Shown: positions 46,300 through 56,323 of the stretch, piece by piece
Position numbering within the stretch: position 1 is the stretch's first letter
How the letters are laid out: each line of letters begins with the position of its first letter
NCBI GenBank assembly: GCA_016282145.1
Contig: JAEEJZ010000060.1
Span: 1 to 64,000, forward strand
DNA length: 64,000 bases
Direction of reading: 5' to 3'
DNA from: Bacteroidales bacterium
GTDB taxonomy: Bacteria > Bacteroidota > Bacteroidia > Bacteroidales > UBA932
Made by a program: the position numbers and the translations under genes
Notes under the pieces: model-generated
The model's input: only the letters and a program-made list of their open reading frames with translations
What the model was told of the DNA's origin: nothing
Database searches by the model: none

Positions 46300-46911
46300 A
46301 TGGCACAGAAACTCAAAGATACCATCCTCAATCCCATCCTGAAGGGCAATCCCATTACCGTCCTGGTGCTGGGTATCTGCTCCTCGCTCGCCGTTACCGT
46401 CCAGCTCAAGGGCGCCCTGGTGATGGCCCTGTCCGTGATTGCCGTTACCGGGCTTTCCAGTTTCGTCTGCTCGCTGCTCCGGAACACCATCCCCAACCGC
46501 GTCCGCATCATCGTGCAGCTCGTGGTCGTGGCAATGATGGTGATCCTGGTGGACCAGATCCTCAAGGCAGGAGAAGGCACCTATGCGATCGACAAGCAGC
46601 TTTCGGTCTATATCGGCCTGATCATTACGAACTGTATCGTGATGGGACGCATCGAGGCGTTCGCGCTGGGCAACAAGCCCATCCCCTCGCTGCTCGACGG
46701 ACTGGCGAACGGAGCCGGCTACGGCCTCATCCTCGTGATCGTGGCCTTCCTGCGCGAACTGCTGGGTAGCGGCACGCTCTTCGGCTTCCAGGTGCTTCCC
46801 GCCTCCTATGTTCCCAACAACCTGGTGATTCTGCCGCCTTTCGCCCTCATCCTCCTGGGATGCATCATCTGGGCGCACAGGGCTTACGACAAATCCCTTC
46901 AGGAAAAATAA
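46300..46911 (+). CDS. nqrD: Na+-NQR subunit D
   Basis: A 203-residue integral membrane subunit with about six helices, homologous to NqrE. Family signatures: NPILKGNPITVLVLGICSSLAVT (in pieces), YIGLIITNCIVMGRIEAFA, and the C-terminal LPPFALILLGCIIWAHR. The conserved Cys in the ITNCIVMGR helix is the type that binds the intramembrane iron centre with its partner in NqrE. Confidence 0.95.
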   Translation: MAQKLKDTILNPILKGNPITVLVLGICSSLAVTVQLKGALVMALSVIAVTGLSSFVCSLLRNTIPNRVRIIVQLVVVAMMVILVDQILKAGEGTYAIDKQLSVYIGLIITNCIVMGRIEAFALGNKPIPSLLDGLANGAGYGLILVIVAFLRELLGSGTLFGFQVLPASYVPNNLVILPPFALILLGCIIWAHRAYDKSLQEK

Positions 46912-46923
46912 CCGCGACGCCTT

Positions 46924-47538
46924 ATGGAATATATCAGCTTATTCGTAAAGTCAATCTTTGTTGACAATATGATTTTCGCATACTTCCTGGGTATGTGCTC
47001 ATACCTGGCGGTATCGAAAAACGTCAAGACGGCCAACGGCCTGGGCCTTGCGGTCATCTTCGTGCTGCTCTGCACGCTGCCCATCAACTACCTGCTGAAC
47101 AAGTTCGTCCTTCAGGCCGGCGCGCTGCGCTGGCTCGGAGAGAGTTTCGCAGACGTGGACCTGAGTTTCCTGAGTTTTATCCTCTTCATCGCCGTCATCG
47201 CCGCCTTCGTGCAGTTGGTGGAGATGATCGTGGAGAAGTACCTGCCCTCGCTCTATGCGTCGCTGGGTATCTTCCTTCCGCTGATTGCCGTGAACTGCGC
47301 CATCCTCGGCGCTTCCCTCTTCATGCAGCAGAAGGAATTCGCTTCGGTCGGTGAGGCGGAGGTCTATGCGCTCGGTTCCGGCATCGGCTGGTACCTGGCT
47401 ATCGTGGCGCTGGCCGCCATCCGCGAGAAGCTCAGTTACAGCAATATCCCCGCGCCGCTCAAAGGCACCGGCATCGCGTTTATCACGGTGGGCCTGATGG
47501 GTATGGCGTTCATGATTTTCATGGGCATTCAGTTATAG
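46924..47538 (+). CDS. nqrE: Na+-NQR subunit E
   Basis: A 204-residue integral membrane subunit. Starts MEYISLFVKSIFVDNMIFAYFLGMCSYLAVSKN, read here as its two halves (VKSIFVDNMIFAYFLGMC and SYLAVSKN). The second half has LPLIAVNCAILGASLFM with the conserved Cys for the iron site. The C-terminus PLKGTGIAFITVGLMGMAFM is normal. 12 bases separate it from nqrF. Confidence 0.95.
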   Translation: MEYISLFVKSIFVDNMIFAYFLGMCSYLAVSKNVKTANGLGLAVIFVLLCTLPINYLLNKFVLQAGALRWLGESFADVDLSFLSFILFIAVIAAFVQLVEMIVEKYLPSLYASLGIFLPLIAVNCAILGASLFMQQKEFASVGEAEVYALGSGIGWYLAIVALAAIREKLSYSNIPAPLKGTGIAFITVGLMGMAFMIFMGIQL

Positions 47539-47550
47539 GAGGGAAGGATT

Positions 47551-48828
47551 ATGATTCAGACGACTATTTTTGCTTCCGCCCTGGTCATCGTCGTGGTGAC
47601 CCTCTTCCTGGTGGCGCTCCTGCTCTTCGTGAAGGACAGGATCACCCCGAAGGGCAGCGTCAAGATCGACATCAACGACGGGAAAAAGGAATTGGATGTG
47701 GCGCCCGGCGGCAACCTGATGGCTACGCTTGCCGAGCAGAAGATTTTCCTGCCCTCCGCCTGCGGCGGAAAGGCCAACTGCGGCCAGTGCAAGGTGCAGG
47801 TCTTCGAAGGCGGCGGAGAGATCCTGCCTACCGAGACCGGCTTCTTCAACCGCAAGCAGATCAAGGAAGGCTGGCGGCTCGGCTGCCAGGTCAAGGTAAA
47901 GGATAACCTGAAGATCAAGGTGGCGGAAAGCGCCCTGAGCGTCAAGAAACTCGAGTGCGAGGTCATCTCCAACGAGAATGTGGCGACCTTCATCAAGGAG
48001 TTCACCGTGAAACTGCCCGAGGGCGAGCACCTCGAGTTCAAGAGCGGCGAATATATCCAGATCGACATCCCCGCCTACGAGGCCGACTTTTCCGATATGG
48101 GAGTGGCGCCGGTCTATATGGGCGACTGGGAGAAGTACGGCATCACCTCGCTCAAGTACAAGAATACCGAGCCGACGGTGCGTGCCTATTCCATGGCTTC
48201 GTATCCCGGAGAGAAGGGCATCATCAAGCTCAACGTGCGTATCGCCACGCCTCCGTTCGACAGGACCCAGCCCAAGGGCGTGTTCAAGTTCGTTCCCGGC
48301 GTGCCTCCCGGAATCGCTTCCACCTACGTCTTTTCGCGTAAGCCCGGCGACAAGGTGACCATCAGCGGTCCCTTCGGCGAGTTCCTGCTGCCGGAGAACG
48401 ATCCGCAGGAGCAGGAGTACATCTTCGTGGGCGGCGGTGCCGGTATGGCTCCCCTGCGCAGCCACATCATGCAGCTCTTCCGGACGCTCAAGACCGGACG
48501 CAAGGTGCACTTCTTCTATGGCGCGCGCGCCCTGGTGGAGGCTTTCTACCTGGAGGATTTCGCGCAGATCGAGAAGGAGTTCCCGAACTTCAAGTTCCAC
48601 CTGGCCCTGGACCGTCCCGATCCCGAGGCCGACAAGGCGGGCGTTCCCTATACCGCAGGCTTCGTGCACAATGTGATGTATGAGACCTACCTCAAGGATC
48701 ACGAGGCACCCGAGGATATCAAGTACTTTATGTGCGGTCCGCCGATGATGGTGAACTGTGTAAATCAGTTGCTGGATTCGCTGGGGGTCGCGCCGGAGAG
48801 TATCCTCTATGATAATTTCGGGGGTTAG
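47551..48828 (+). CDS. nqrF: Na+-NQR subunit F (NADH dehydrogenase, FAD and 2Fe-2S)
   Basis: A 425-residue electron-input subunit. One N-terminal helix (ALVIVVVTLFLVALLLFV), a 2Fe-2S ferredoxin-like domain with SACGGKANCGQCKV and a fourth Cys in RLGCQVKV, an FAD domain with RAYSMASYPGE, and an NADH domain with FVGGGAGMAPLRSHI and YFMCGPPMMVN. It ends SILYDNFGG, the usual NqrF C-terminus. It is the last gene of the operon, followed by a strong terminator. Confidence 0.96.
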   Translation: MIQTTIFASALVIVVVTLFLVALLLFVKDRITPKGSVKIDINDGKKELDVAPGGNLMATLAEQKIFLPSACGGKANCGQCKVQVFEGGGEILPTETGFFNRKQIKEGWRLGCQVKVKDNLKIKVAESALSVKKLECEVISNENVATFIKEFTVKLPEGEHLEFKSGEYIQIDIPAYEADFSDMGVAPVYMGDWEKYGITSLKYKNTEPTVRAYSMASYPGEKGIIKLNVRIATPPFDRTQPKGVFKFVPGVPPGIASTYVFSRKPGDKVTISGPFGEFLLPENDPQEQEYIFVGGGAGMAPLRSHIMQLFRTLKTGRKVHFFYGARALVEAFYLEDFAQIEKEFPNFKFHLALDRPDPEADKAGVPYTAGFVHNVMYETYLKDHEAPEDIKYFMCGPPMMVNCVNQLLDSLGVAPESILYDNFGG

Positions 48829-48854
48829 CCTGTAAGAAACGTTAAAATCTGTAT

Positions 48855-48889
48855 AAGAAACGTACAAATTTTTGTGCGTTTCTTTTTTT
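48855..48889 (+). terminator. Rho-independent terminator of the nqr operon
   Basis: AAGAAACG pairs with CGTTTCTT, and the inner ACAAA/TTTGT also pairs, giving a stem of about 14 bp with a 2-3 base loop, followed by TTTTTTT. It lies 27 bases after the nqrF stop. The remaining intergenic bases to 48946 hold no promoter box I can trust. Confidence 0.88.
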
Positions 48890-48946
48890 GTATTGTTTTT
48901 AACGGAGGCTGAGGGTAGGTTTGGGCCGAAAAACCAAAAATTAAAA

Positions 48947-49795
48947 ATGATGAAAAGAAAGAAAGTAATGTGGATGCTGCCGCTGGTGATGATGACGGCG
49001 GAGGGCTGCGATCTGACGCCGGCGGAGGAGCCCGTGCCGGTTCCGGAAGAGTTGACCCTGATCCTGGAGGCGGACTGCGGCGGGAGGGCGGTCTCCCACA
49101 CGGACTATTTTGTCTATGGGGCGGATGGGGTCTGTCCGCTGGAGTATCACGAGCGGGTGGCGGGCGACGGGGCCTGTACGGCCGTCTATGAGGGCCGGGG
49201 CGGCGACAAGACGGTCGTCTGTATCGCAGATTGCCCCTATGTGCTGAATACGGAGACACTGTCCCGTTTTGATGCCATCGAAGCCCTGTCCCTTGCGCTT
49301 GCCGAAGACGATCCGGACGCGCCTGTCCTGTCGGGGACGGCGGTGCTGCATACGGATGCAGACGGAGAAGCCGAGGTGATGGTCGCCCTGACGCCCCTGC
49401 TCTGCCGCATCGAGGTGTCGCGCATCATCAATGAGATTGGCGGCTATACCCTTGTGGAAGACCCCGTGCTGTATTTGAAGGACATCAATACCGAGGTAGA
49501 GTTGCTGCGCACGAACGGCTTCCGGCAGAAGGAGATCGGCTTGCGCTCAGCGACGGTGACGCTGGCCCACGATATCGGGGCATCGGGCATCGAGCCGCAC
49601 GCGGTCTTTTATGTCTATCCCAACGACAGCCGGGAGAGCGGGGCCGGTACGCCCGCCACGAGTATCGTGCTGGAAGGGACGGTACGCGGGAACAAGCGCA
49701 GTTTCAGTGTTCCCCTGCCGCCTTTTGACCGGGGAGCCCGCATCAGCGCCGCCCTGACCCTCGAAGCCGAAGGGGCCACGGCGGAGTTCAATTAA
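48947..49795 (+). CDS. Mfa2/FimB-like (fimbrillin-anchor type) lipoprotein
   Basis: A 282-residue lipoprotein. Start chosen at ATG 48947 (MMKRKKVMWMLPLVMM), giving a lipobox-like AEGC at about residue 22; the track's start at 48872 falls inside the nqr terminator. The body has the two-domain beta pattern of Mfa2/FimB proteins: a basic signal peptide and Cys, YFVYGADG, YEGRGGDKTVVCIADCPY, a TLSRFDAIEALSLAL block, and a second domain with LLCRIEVSRIINEIGGY and HAVFYVYPND. Such proteins anchor or cap fimbriae, but no shaft gene is nearby, so it is an orphan. The family call is from pattern only. It ends 1 base before the uvrA end on the opposite strand. Confidence 0.65.
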   Translation: MMKRKKVMWMLPLVMMTAEGCDLTPAEEPVPVPEELTLILEADCGGRAVSHTDYFVYGADGVCPLEYHERVAGDGACTAVYEGRGGDKTVVCIADCPYVLNTETLSRFDAIEALSLALAEDDPDAPVLSGTAVLHTDADGEAEVMVALTPLLCRIEVSRIINEIGGYTLVEDPVLYLKDINTEVELLRTNGFRQKEIGLRSATVTLAHDIGASGIEPHAVFYVYPNDSRESGAGTPATSIVLEGTVRGNKRSFSVPLPPFDRGARISAALTLEAEGATAEFN

Positions 49796-49796
49796 G

Positions 49797-52589
49797 TCAG
49801 ATGTATTTTGCCGTGCAGGTACCGGCGTGCTTCAGGGCCTCGGGAGTGCCTTCGAAGACGACGGTGCCACCGCGGTCGCCGGCATCGGGTCCGAGGTCGA
49901 TTACGCGGTCCGCATTGCGGATGACGTCGGGATTGTGCTCCACCACCACCAGGGAATGCCCTTCGCGAAGCAGCATATCGAAGGAACGCAGCAGTTTCTC
50001 CACATCGGAGAAGTGCAGGCCGGTCGTCGGTTCGTCGAAGATAAAGAGGATGCGTTCGCGTTTCTTCTGCGTGGCGCCGAGCGAAAGGAAATAGGCGAGT
50101 TTGACCCGCTGGCTCTCCCCGCCTGACAGGGTACTGCTGCTCTGGCCGAGCTTGATATAGCCGAGCCCCACTTCGTGCAGCGGCTGCAGACGGCGCGCCA
50201 CTTCCTGTGCTTCGCTTTCCTTGCCCTCGCTGAAGAAGGCAATCGCCTCGTCGACGCTCATCCCCAGGATATCGTCCACGTTCTTACCGCGGTAGCGCAC
50301 TTCCAGCACATCGGGCTTGAAGCGTTTGCCTCCGCATTCTTCGCAGACCATCGTCACGTCCGCCATGAACTGCATCGGAATGTGCACGATGCCTTCGCCC
50401 TGGCATTCCGGACAGCGGCCACCGTCGGCATTGAAGGAGAAATAGTGCGGCCCGAAGCCGTTGATCTGCGCAAACTGCTGCATCGAGAGCAACTTGCGGA
50501 TTTCATCGTAAGCCTTGAGGTAGGTGACGGCATTGGAGCGCGAACTGCGGCCGATGGGGTTCTGGTCCACGTATTCCACGCGGTCGATGCGGCTCAGGTC
50601 GCCCGAAAGGGCCCGGTGCGCGCCGGGCAGGTCGCCGCTGTCGCTGAGTTTCCGGCAGAGCGCGGGATAGAGGATGCTGCCCACGAGGGTCGATTTGCCG
50701 CTGCCGCTTACGCCCGTCACCACCGTCAGGCAGCCCAGCGGGAAGTGTACGTCGATATCGCGCAGGTTGTGCTCCATCGCCCCCTCGACGACGATTTCGC
50801 CGCGGGGCTCGCACTTTTCGCGCTGATAGCGGGGCTTGAGCCCCTGCAGATATTGAAGTGTCAGGGACTTTTCCACCGCCGCCGCATCGGCGCCGGCCGC
50901 TTCTCCCTGAAAGATGATTTCGCCGCCGAAGCTGCCCGCGCCGGGACCGAGGTCCAGCAGCACGTCCGCCGCGCGGATGATTTCTTCGTCGTGCTCCACG
51001 ACCACGACGGTGTTGCCCAGGTCGCGCAGGCGCCGCAGGACGCTGATGAGCCGCTGCGTATCTCGCGGATGAAGGCCGATGCTGGGTTCGTCGAGGATAT
51101 ACATCGAACCCACGAGCGATGCCCCGAGCGCCGCCACCAGGTTGATGCGCTGGCTCTCGCCGCCCGAAAGGGTGTTGCAGGCGCGGTCCATCGTCAGGTA
51201 GGCCAGCCCCACGTCATCGAGGCAGCGCAGGCGCGAAAGGATCTCGTCCAGCGGTTCCTGCACCAGTTCCCGCTCCGTCGGGCTCAGTTCCAGCGCCGTC
51301 AGGAAGGAAAGCAACTGCTCCACATTCATACGGAGCAGGTCGTGGATGTTGTGGCCGCCCACCTTCACCCAAAGGGCTTCCTTGCGCAGGCGGCTGCCCT
51401 TGCAGTCCGGGCAGGTCGTCCTGCCGCTGAAGCGGCTCAACATATATTTGAACTGAATCTTGTAGCGCTGCGTTTCCACCCAGGCGAAAAATTCGTGGAT
51501 GCCCACGAGGGACTGGTCGTCACCCTCCACGCTGTGCGCATTCCAGATGAGGTCTTTCACCTCGTCCGACAACTGGCACCAGGGCTCGAAAATCGGAATG
51601 CCATAGCGTTCCGCCACCTGGATCAGGTGTTCGCGGAACCAGCCCATCTTGTCTCCGCGCCAGCAGGCGATGGCCCCGTCATAGATGCTTTTGGTCTTGT
51701 CCGGGATGACCAGGTCTTCGCTGATGCCGATGATCTTTCCCAGGCCGCCGCAGGCCGGGCAGGCGCCCAGCGGGCTGTTGAAACTGAAAAGGAAATCGTC
51801 GGGCTTGCGGAAAACGATGCCGTCGCATTCGAAATTGCTGTCGAAGGCGCGGCGCACGCTCCCCTGCACCACCATCATCCGACCGCCGCCACGCTGGAAC
51901 GCATCGCTCACCGAAGCGAAGATGCGCGTCCGTTCGTCGGCATCATATTCCGCCTGCGGACGAATGCGGTCAATCAGCAGAAAAGCCTCCTTCGGATAGG
52001 CTTCCGGCGCCTGCAGCACCGCTTCGATGCGCACGGGGGCCCCGTCCGCCAGCAAGCGCGAATAGCCCTGCTCCTTGAGCGAAAGCAGCAGTTCCACCTT
52101 GTCGCCGAGGGCTTCCCAGCCGACCGGCGCGACGATGAAGACCGCCTCCCCGTCGTGAAGGTCCAGGATGTAACGGAACGCGTCGCGGGGTGAATCACAG
52201 CGCACTTCGCGTCCGCTCACCGGGCTGAAGGTCCGGCCGATGCGGGCGTAGATGAGGCGCAGGTAGTCGTAGATTTCCGTGGTGGTGGCCACCGTGGAGC
52301 GCGGGTTCTTGATATTGACCTTCTGCTCGATGGCGACTGCCGGAGGGATGCCGTCGATGGCATCCACGTCGGGTTTGGTCATCCGCCCGAGGAACTGGCG
52401 GGCATAGGAGGAAAGACTTTCGGCAAAGCGGCGCTGCCCCTCTGCGAAGAGGGTATCGAACGCCAGGGAGGACTTCCCTGAACCGGAAACGCCCGTCAGA
52501 ACGACGAGCTGTCCCCGGGGAATGTCCACCGAAACGTTTTTGAGGTTGTTGACCCGCGCCCCGCGAATACTGATCTTGCCTTCATCCAT
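49797..52589 (-). CDS. uvrA: Excinuclease ABC subunit A
   Basis: The 930-residue DNA damage sensor of nucleotide excision repair. Two ABC ATPase halves: Walker [26 protein letters not shown] (in part) near residue 33 and [17 protein letters not shown] near 635; signature LSGGESQRI and [12 protein letters not shown]; zinc-finger Cys sets [26 protein letters not shown] and CEECGGKRF. Intact and of normal length (930-950). ATG 52589 is preferred over the track's TTG at 52598: [18 protein letters not shown] is the family N-terminus, and a -7 box ends 6 bases upstream. Confidence 0.97.
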   Translation of the reverse strand: MDEGKISIRGARVNNLKNVSVDIPRGQLVVLTGVSGSGKSSLAFDTLFAEGQRRFAESLSSYARQFLGRMTKPDVDAIDGIPPAVAIEQKVNIKNPRSTVATTTEIYDYLRLIYARIGRTFSPVSGREVRCDSPRDAFRYILDLHDGEAVFIVAPVGWEALGDKVELLLSLKEQGYSRLLADGAPVRIEAVLQAPEAYPKEAFLLIDRIRPQAEYDADERTRIFASVSDAFQRGGGRMMVVQGSVRRAFDSNFECDGIVFRKPDDFLFSFNSPLGACPACGGLGKIIGISEDLVIPDKTKSIYDGAIACWRGDKMGWFREHLIQVAERYGIPIFEPWCQLSDEVKDLIWNAHSVEGDDQSLVGIHEFFAWVETQRYKIQFKYMLSRFSGRTTCPDCKGSRLRKEALWVKVGGHNIHDLLRMNVEQLLSFLTALELSPTERELVQEPLDEILSRLRCLDDVGLAYLTMDRACNTLSGGESQRINLVAALGASLVGSMYILDEPSIGLHPRDTQRLISVLRRLRDLGNTVVVVEHDEEIIRAADVLLDLGPGAGSFGGEIIFQGEAAGADAAAVEKSLTLQYLQGLKPRYQREKCEPRGEIVVEGAMEHNLRDIDVHFPLGCLTVVTGVSGSGKSTLVGSILYPALCRKLSDSGDLPGAHRALSGDLSRIDRVEYVDQNPIGRSSRSNAVTYLKAYDEIRKLLSMQQFAQINGFGPHYFSFNADGGRCPECQGEGIVHIPMQFMADVTMVCEECGGKRFKPDVLEVRYRGKNVDDILGMSVDEAIAFFSEGKESEAQEVARRLQPLHEVGLGYIKLGQSSSTLSGGESQRVKLAYFLSLGATQKKRERILFIFDEPTTGLHFSDVEKLLRSFDMLLREGHSLVVVEHNPDVIRNADRVIDLGPDAGDRGGTVVFEGTPEALKHAGTCTAKYI

Positions 52590-52595
52590 TGTCTG

Positions 52596-52603
52596 CAAAG
52601 ATA
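52596..52603 (-). promoter_or_regulatory. -7 box abutting the uvrA start (minus strand)
   Basis: On the minus strand TATCTTTG (exact match) is followed by CAGACA and the ATG at 52589. This predicts a leaderless or nearly leaderless uvrA mRNA. The same CAGAC-ATG arrangement occurs at 37347. Confidence 0.55.
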
Positions 52604-52637
52604 CAAAATATTCTCGGGGGCGGAAGGCCCTCTTCGC

Positions 52638-54965
52638 CTATAATCTGAAGTTCAGGGAAAGCGGTCCTGCGGAGGCTTTGAAATCGCCGGGCTCGAGCAC
52701 CCAATGCAAGTGTTCATCCACGAAGGCAAGGTCCGAAGCCTTGAAGGACAGTTCCACCGTCCGGGTCTGGTGAGGCTCGAGGGATACCTTGGTGAAGGCA
52801 CGCAGGCGCTTGATGTCCGGAGAGATGGAAGCCACCAGGTCCGACACATACAGGAGCACGGGTTCCTTGACGCTGCGTCCGGAGCGGTTGGTGAGCGTCA
52901 GCCGGAAGCGGAGACTTTCTCCCTGCTCCACGAGTTTCAGCCCGCTGTACTCCACATCGGCATAGGAAAGGCCGTATCCGAAGGGCCACTGCACCGTCGT
53001 ATTCGCTTCATAGTTGTACGCGCCCTCCATCGTCTCCATATATTCGCAAGGCTTGCAGTCGTAGGTGATAAACGCGCCGTGGAACTTGGGATAGGTGTAA
53101 GGAAGGCGGCCGGAGAAGTTGGAGGCTCCGGAAAGGAGTCGGGCCAGCGCATCCCCGCCGTAATTCCCGGGAAGGAAGGTCTGCACGATGGCGGAAGCGA
53201 GCGGAACGATTCCGCTGATCAGTCGCGGACGGCCTTCGTTGAGCACCAGGATGACCGGCTTGCCCGTAGCGCTGAGCGTTTTCACCATCGCCGTCTGGTT
53301 GGCGGACAGGTTGAGGTCATCGATGTTTCCGGGCGTCTCCGTGTAGGAATTTTCCCCGATGAAGGCAATCAGTACGTCTGCGCGGGCCATCTTTTCGGCC
53401 GCATCGCCGTCCGGGACGGGCATGTCCAGCCGGAAATCCTTGGCGTCGTAGCGCACCATTTCGCTGAATTCCACATTCTCTTTCCCGAAAGTAGCCGCAA
53501 GCGCCTCATAGAAAGTATGATAAGTGCCGATCTGCCGGGCGATGGCGTCGGTCCGGTCGCCCTGCCAGGTGTAGGTCCAACCGCCGTTCATCGAACGGAA
53601 ATTGTCGGCATTGGGTCCGCAGACGAAGATCCGGGTACCCGGCTTCAGCGGGAGGATGTCGTTTTCATTCTTGAGGAGCACCATGCACTCTTCGGCCATC
53701 GTCACCGCCTCCCGGGCAAAGCCTTCGGAAGCGAAATCCTTGTACATCGATTTCAGTTCACGGGCAGGGATGTCCCAGGTCTTGCGGTCCATCAGGCCTA
53801 CCCGTATCTTCAGCCGGAGGATGCGCCGTACGGCGTCGTCTATCCTGGACATCGGGACGCGGCCTTCCTTGACCAGTTCGGTCAGCAGGTCGCAGAAATC
53901 CGTGGAATACGGATCCATCGTCATATCGATGCCGGCGTTGATGGCCATGGCTATCGCCTCTTTCTTGTCCGCGGCAACGTGGTCGCGTTTCCAGAGGTTG
54001 TCGATATCCGCCCAGTCGGTAATCAGCATTCCGTCCCAATTCAGCCCCTCTTTCAACCATTCCGTGAGCAGCATTCGGTTGGCGTGGAAAGGAACGCCGC
54101 CATTGTTGGCGGAATTGACCATCACGCTCAGCGCCCCCGCCTCACAGCAGGCCTTGAAGGGCTGGAAATACTTCTCCAGCATCTCCCGGTAGGTAACGCT
54201 CGACGGGGTCCTGTCCTTGCCGCTGACGGTAGCGCCGTAGGCCAGATAATGTTTCAGGCAGGCGGCGACATTGTACATACCGATATGGTTGGGATCGCTT
54301 CCCTGAAGCCCTTTCGTCAGTTCCGAGGCCATCACGGCATTGAGCAGCACATCCTCCCCGAAGCTTTCCCAGAGCCGGGACCACAGCGGAGAGCGGGCCA
54401 CATCCATCACGGGAGAATACACCCAGGGAATCAGGCAGGCCCGGCTCTCGTAAGCCGTTATCTCCCCTATCCTGCGGGGAATCTCCGGATTGAACGAGGC
54501 TCCCTGACCCACTTCCTGCGGGAAGAGGGTCGCGCCCCAGGTATAACTGGCCCCGTGAATCTGGTCCACCCCGTAGATTTCAGGGATGCCGCAGCGGGAC
54601 CTGGAGGCATCGTTGAGCACGCGTATCGTCTCAGCCCAGACCTCGGGCGTCTGCGCGACCCCCTCGGGGACATTGAGGATGGAACCCACCTTGTATTTTC
54701 CAAAGACGGTCCTGACCGCATCCGCGGACAGCATTCCCCCGGCAAGGCTCTTGTCGGAGCGGTTGCTCGCGACATTGCCGTCACCGGACTGCTGGGCCAC
54801 TTTGTCTATGGCGAGTTCGCACATCTGGCCGATTTTCTCCGCCAGACTCATCCGGGAAAGGATCGCTTCCACCTGCTCCTCGACGCGGGCGTCCTGCGGG
54901 ATGCACTGCGCACCGGCATATTGAATCCCGGAAAAGGCAATGAGACAAAGGATTATTCTTTTCAT
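52638..54965 (-). CDS. GH3 beta-glucosidase-type enzyme
   Basis: A 775-residue secreted retaining exo-glycosidase; it is the last gene of PUL 2. Signal peptide (ending near AGAQC), GH3 N-terminal barrel ([40 protein letters not shown]) with nucleophile Asp317 in [11 protein letters not shown], then the alpha/beta sandwich domain ([26 protein letters not shown], which includes the acid/base region) and a C-terminal Fn3-like domain (VTLTNRSG-like stretch [19 protein letters not shown]). It most probably releases glucose from oligosaccharides made by the GH5 enzyme. It begins 4 bases after the transporter stop. The motif GVDQIHG is slightly unlike the GVDAxHG of many family members. Confidence 0.93.
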   Translation of the reverse strand: MKRIILCLIAFSGIQYAGAQCIPQDARVEEQVEAILSRMSLAEKIGQMCELAIDKVAQQSGDGNVASNRSDKSLAGGMLSADAVRTVFGKYKVGSILNVPEGVAQTPEVWAETIRVLNDASRSRCGIPEIYGVDQIHGASYTWGATLFPQEVGQGASFNPEIPRRIGEITAYESRACLIPWVYSPVMDVARSPLWSRLWESFGEDVLLNAVMASELTKGLQGSDPNHIGMYNVAACLKHYLAYGATVSGKDRTPSSVTYREMLEKYFQPFKACCEAGALSVMVNSANNGGVPFHANRMLLTEWLKEGLNWDGMLITDWADIDNLWKRDHVAADKKEAIAMAINAGIDMTMDPYSTDFCDLLTELVKEGRVPMSRIDDAVRRILRLKIRVGLMDRKTWDIPARELKSMYKDFASEGFAREAVTMAEECMVLLKNENDILPLKPGTRIFVCGPNADNFRSMNGGWTYTWQGDRTDAIARQIGTYHTFYEALAATFGKENVEFSEMVRYDAKDFRLDMPVPDGDAAEKMARADVLIAFIGENSYTETPGNIDDLNLSANQTAMVKTLSATGKPVILVLNEGRPRLISGIVPLASAIVQTFLPGNYGGDALARLLSGASNFSGRLPYTYPKFHGAFITYDCKPCEYMETMEGAYNYEANTTVQWPFGYGLSYADVEYSGLKLVEQGESLRFRLTLTNRSGRSVKEPVLLYVSDLVASISPDIKRLRAFTKVSLEPHQTRTVELSFKASDLAFVDEHLHWVLEPGDFKASAGPLSLNFRL

Positions 54966-54969
54966 AAAA

Positions 54970-56313
54970 CTATTTTTGGATGGGATACAAGTGTACGAGA
55001 AGCAGCATCAGCGCGGCGAACAGGGCCGGGAAGAGCGAGAAGAGCGCCCAGATCATATTGCGGACGGATTCCTCGTCAAGGATGGTGATGACGGTCTCCC
55101 CCGTCATGGCATCCGTTCCGGAAATGAAGCCGGCAACGCCGAGGAAAGTCGCCACCAGCGCCCCCGATATGGCACTGCCGAACTTCTGCGCCATCGTCCC
55201 GGAAGAAAAGATGAGTCCGGTAGATGAGGTTCCGTTCTTTTCCGTGGCATAGTCGGCGACATCGGCATACATGGACCAGAGCAGCGGAGAATACAGTCCG
55301 ATGCCCACGGAGGTCAGGACGACGGTGGCGACCATCAGCCAGATATAGGCCGGGTCCATCGGGATGAAGAAGAAGGCGACCGAAGTGATTGCACAGATGG
55401 CGGCCGCCCACATGAAGGCGGACTTCTTGCTTCCTACCTTCTTGGTGAAGGCCGGAGAGAGCCCCCCGAAAATCATGCACGTCACTTCCCCGAAGGTCAT
55501 GAACACGGTGTAATTGATAATCAGACCGCTCACGGTGATGGGGCCGCCCAGGCAATAGGAAAACATATAACCGGCGACCGCATAACGGAAGCCGTTGAAG
55601 AAATTACTGCAAATCCCGACCAGCGTCAGGTGAATCCAGGGCTTGTTGCGAAAAAGGTCCGCAAAGGGCCGGAAGGAGAACTTTTCGGCACGGACGGGTT
55701 TCAGGCGTTCCTTGGTCAGGAGACCGCAGGCAAGGGTCATGAGCGCGGCCAGCGCGCCGAAACAGATGCCGATGACCGTATGCTGCTTAGTCTCCGGCTG
55801 ACCGACCATCTGCTGGATGTACGGGAACGCGAGAAGGGTGATGAAGCCCATGGCATAGGCACCCACCATACGGAAGGAGGAGAATTGGTTCTTTTCGTTG
55901 TCGTCGTCCGTCATTACCCCGAGCAGCGAGCCATAGGGCACGTTCACCATGGTGTACATCGCCATCATCAGCAGGTAAAAGGAATACGCCCAGATGCGTT
56001 TCCCCACGATGCCCAGTTCCGGCGTATGCAGCAGGCAGGCGAAGACCAGGCCGAAGGGAATGGCACCGAAGATGAGCCAGGGACGATAGGTCCCCCAACG
56101 GCTTTGCGTACGGTCGGCGATGGAACCCATAAGCGGGTCGGTCACCACATCGAACAGACGCGCGATCAGCATCAGCGTCGCCGTATCGGCCACCGTCAGT
56201 CCGAAGATGTTGGTGAAGAACAGCGGAAAAGCGATGCTCATAATTTTCCAGGTGATGCCGCCGGCGGCGGCATCACCCAGAGCATAACCTATTTTCTCCT
56301 TCAAAGATGCCAT
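54970..56313 (-). CDS. GPH-family sugar:cation symporter (MelB-like)
   Basis: A 447-residue inner-membrane transporter with about 12 helices. N-terminal signature KIGYALGDAAAGGITWKI and DVVTDPLMGSIADRTQSRWGTYRPWLIF (in part) is diagnostic of the glycoside-pentoside-hexuronide:cation symporter family; VPYGSLLGVMTDDDNEK and the central loop also fit. It presumably imports the di- or oligosaccharide released in the periplasm. It lies in the operon between the surface glycan-binding protein and the GH3 enzyme. Confidence 0.93.
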   Translation of the reverse strand: MASLKEKIGYALGDAAAGGITWKIMSIAFPLFFTNIFGLTVADTATLMLIARLFDVVTDPLMGSIADRTQSRWGTYRPWLIFGAIPFGLVFACLLHTPELGIVGKRIWAYSFYLLMMAMYTMVNVPYGSLLGVMTDDDNEKNQFSSFRMVGAYAMGFITLLAFPYIQQMVGQPETKQHTVIGICFGALAALMTLACGLLTKERLKPVRAEKFSFRPFADLFRNKPWIHLTLVGICSNFFNGFRYAVAGYMFSYCLGGPITVSGLIINYTVFMTFGEVTCMIFGGLSPAFTKKVGSKKSAFMWAAAICAITSVAFFFIPMDPAYIWLMVATVVLTSVGIGLYSPLLWSMYADVADYATEKNGTSSTGLIFSSGTMAQKFGSAISGALVATFLGVAGFISGTDAMTGETVITILDEESVRNMIWALFSLFPALFAALMLLLVHLYPIQK

Positions 56314-56323
56314 AGGCTCCTGG

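Noticed and set aside
52704-55088. 794-residue plus-strand ORF antisense to GH3 (and similar long ones at 50175 and 60985)
   Set aside because: Shadows of GH3, uvrA and susC; long antisense frames are common here because third positions are GC-rich.
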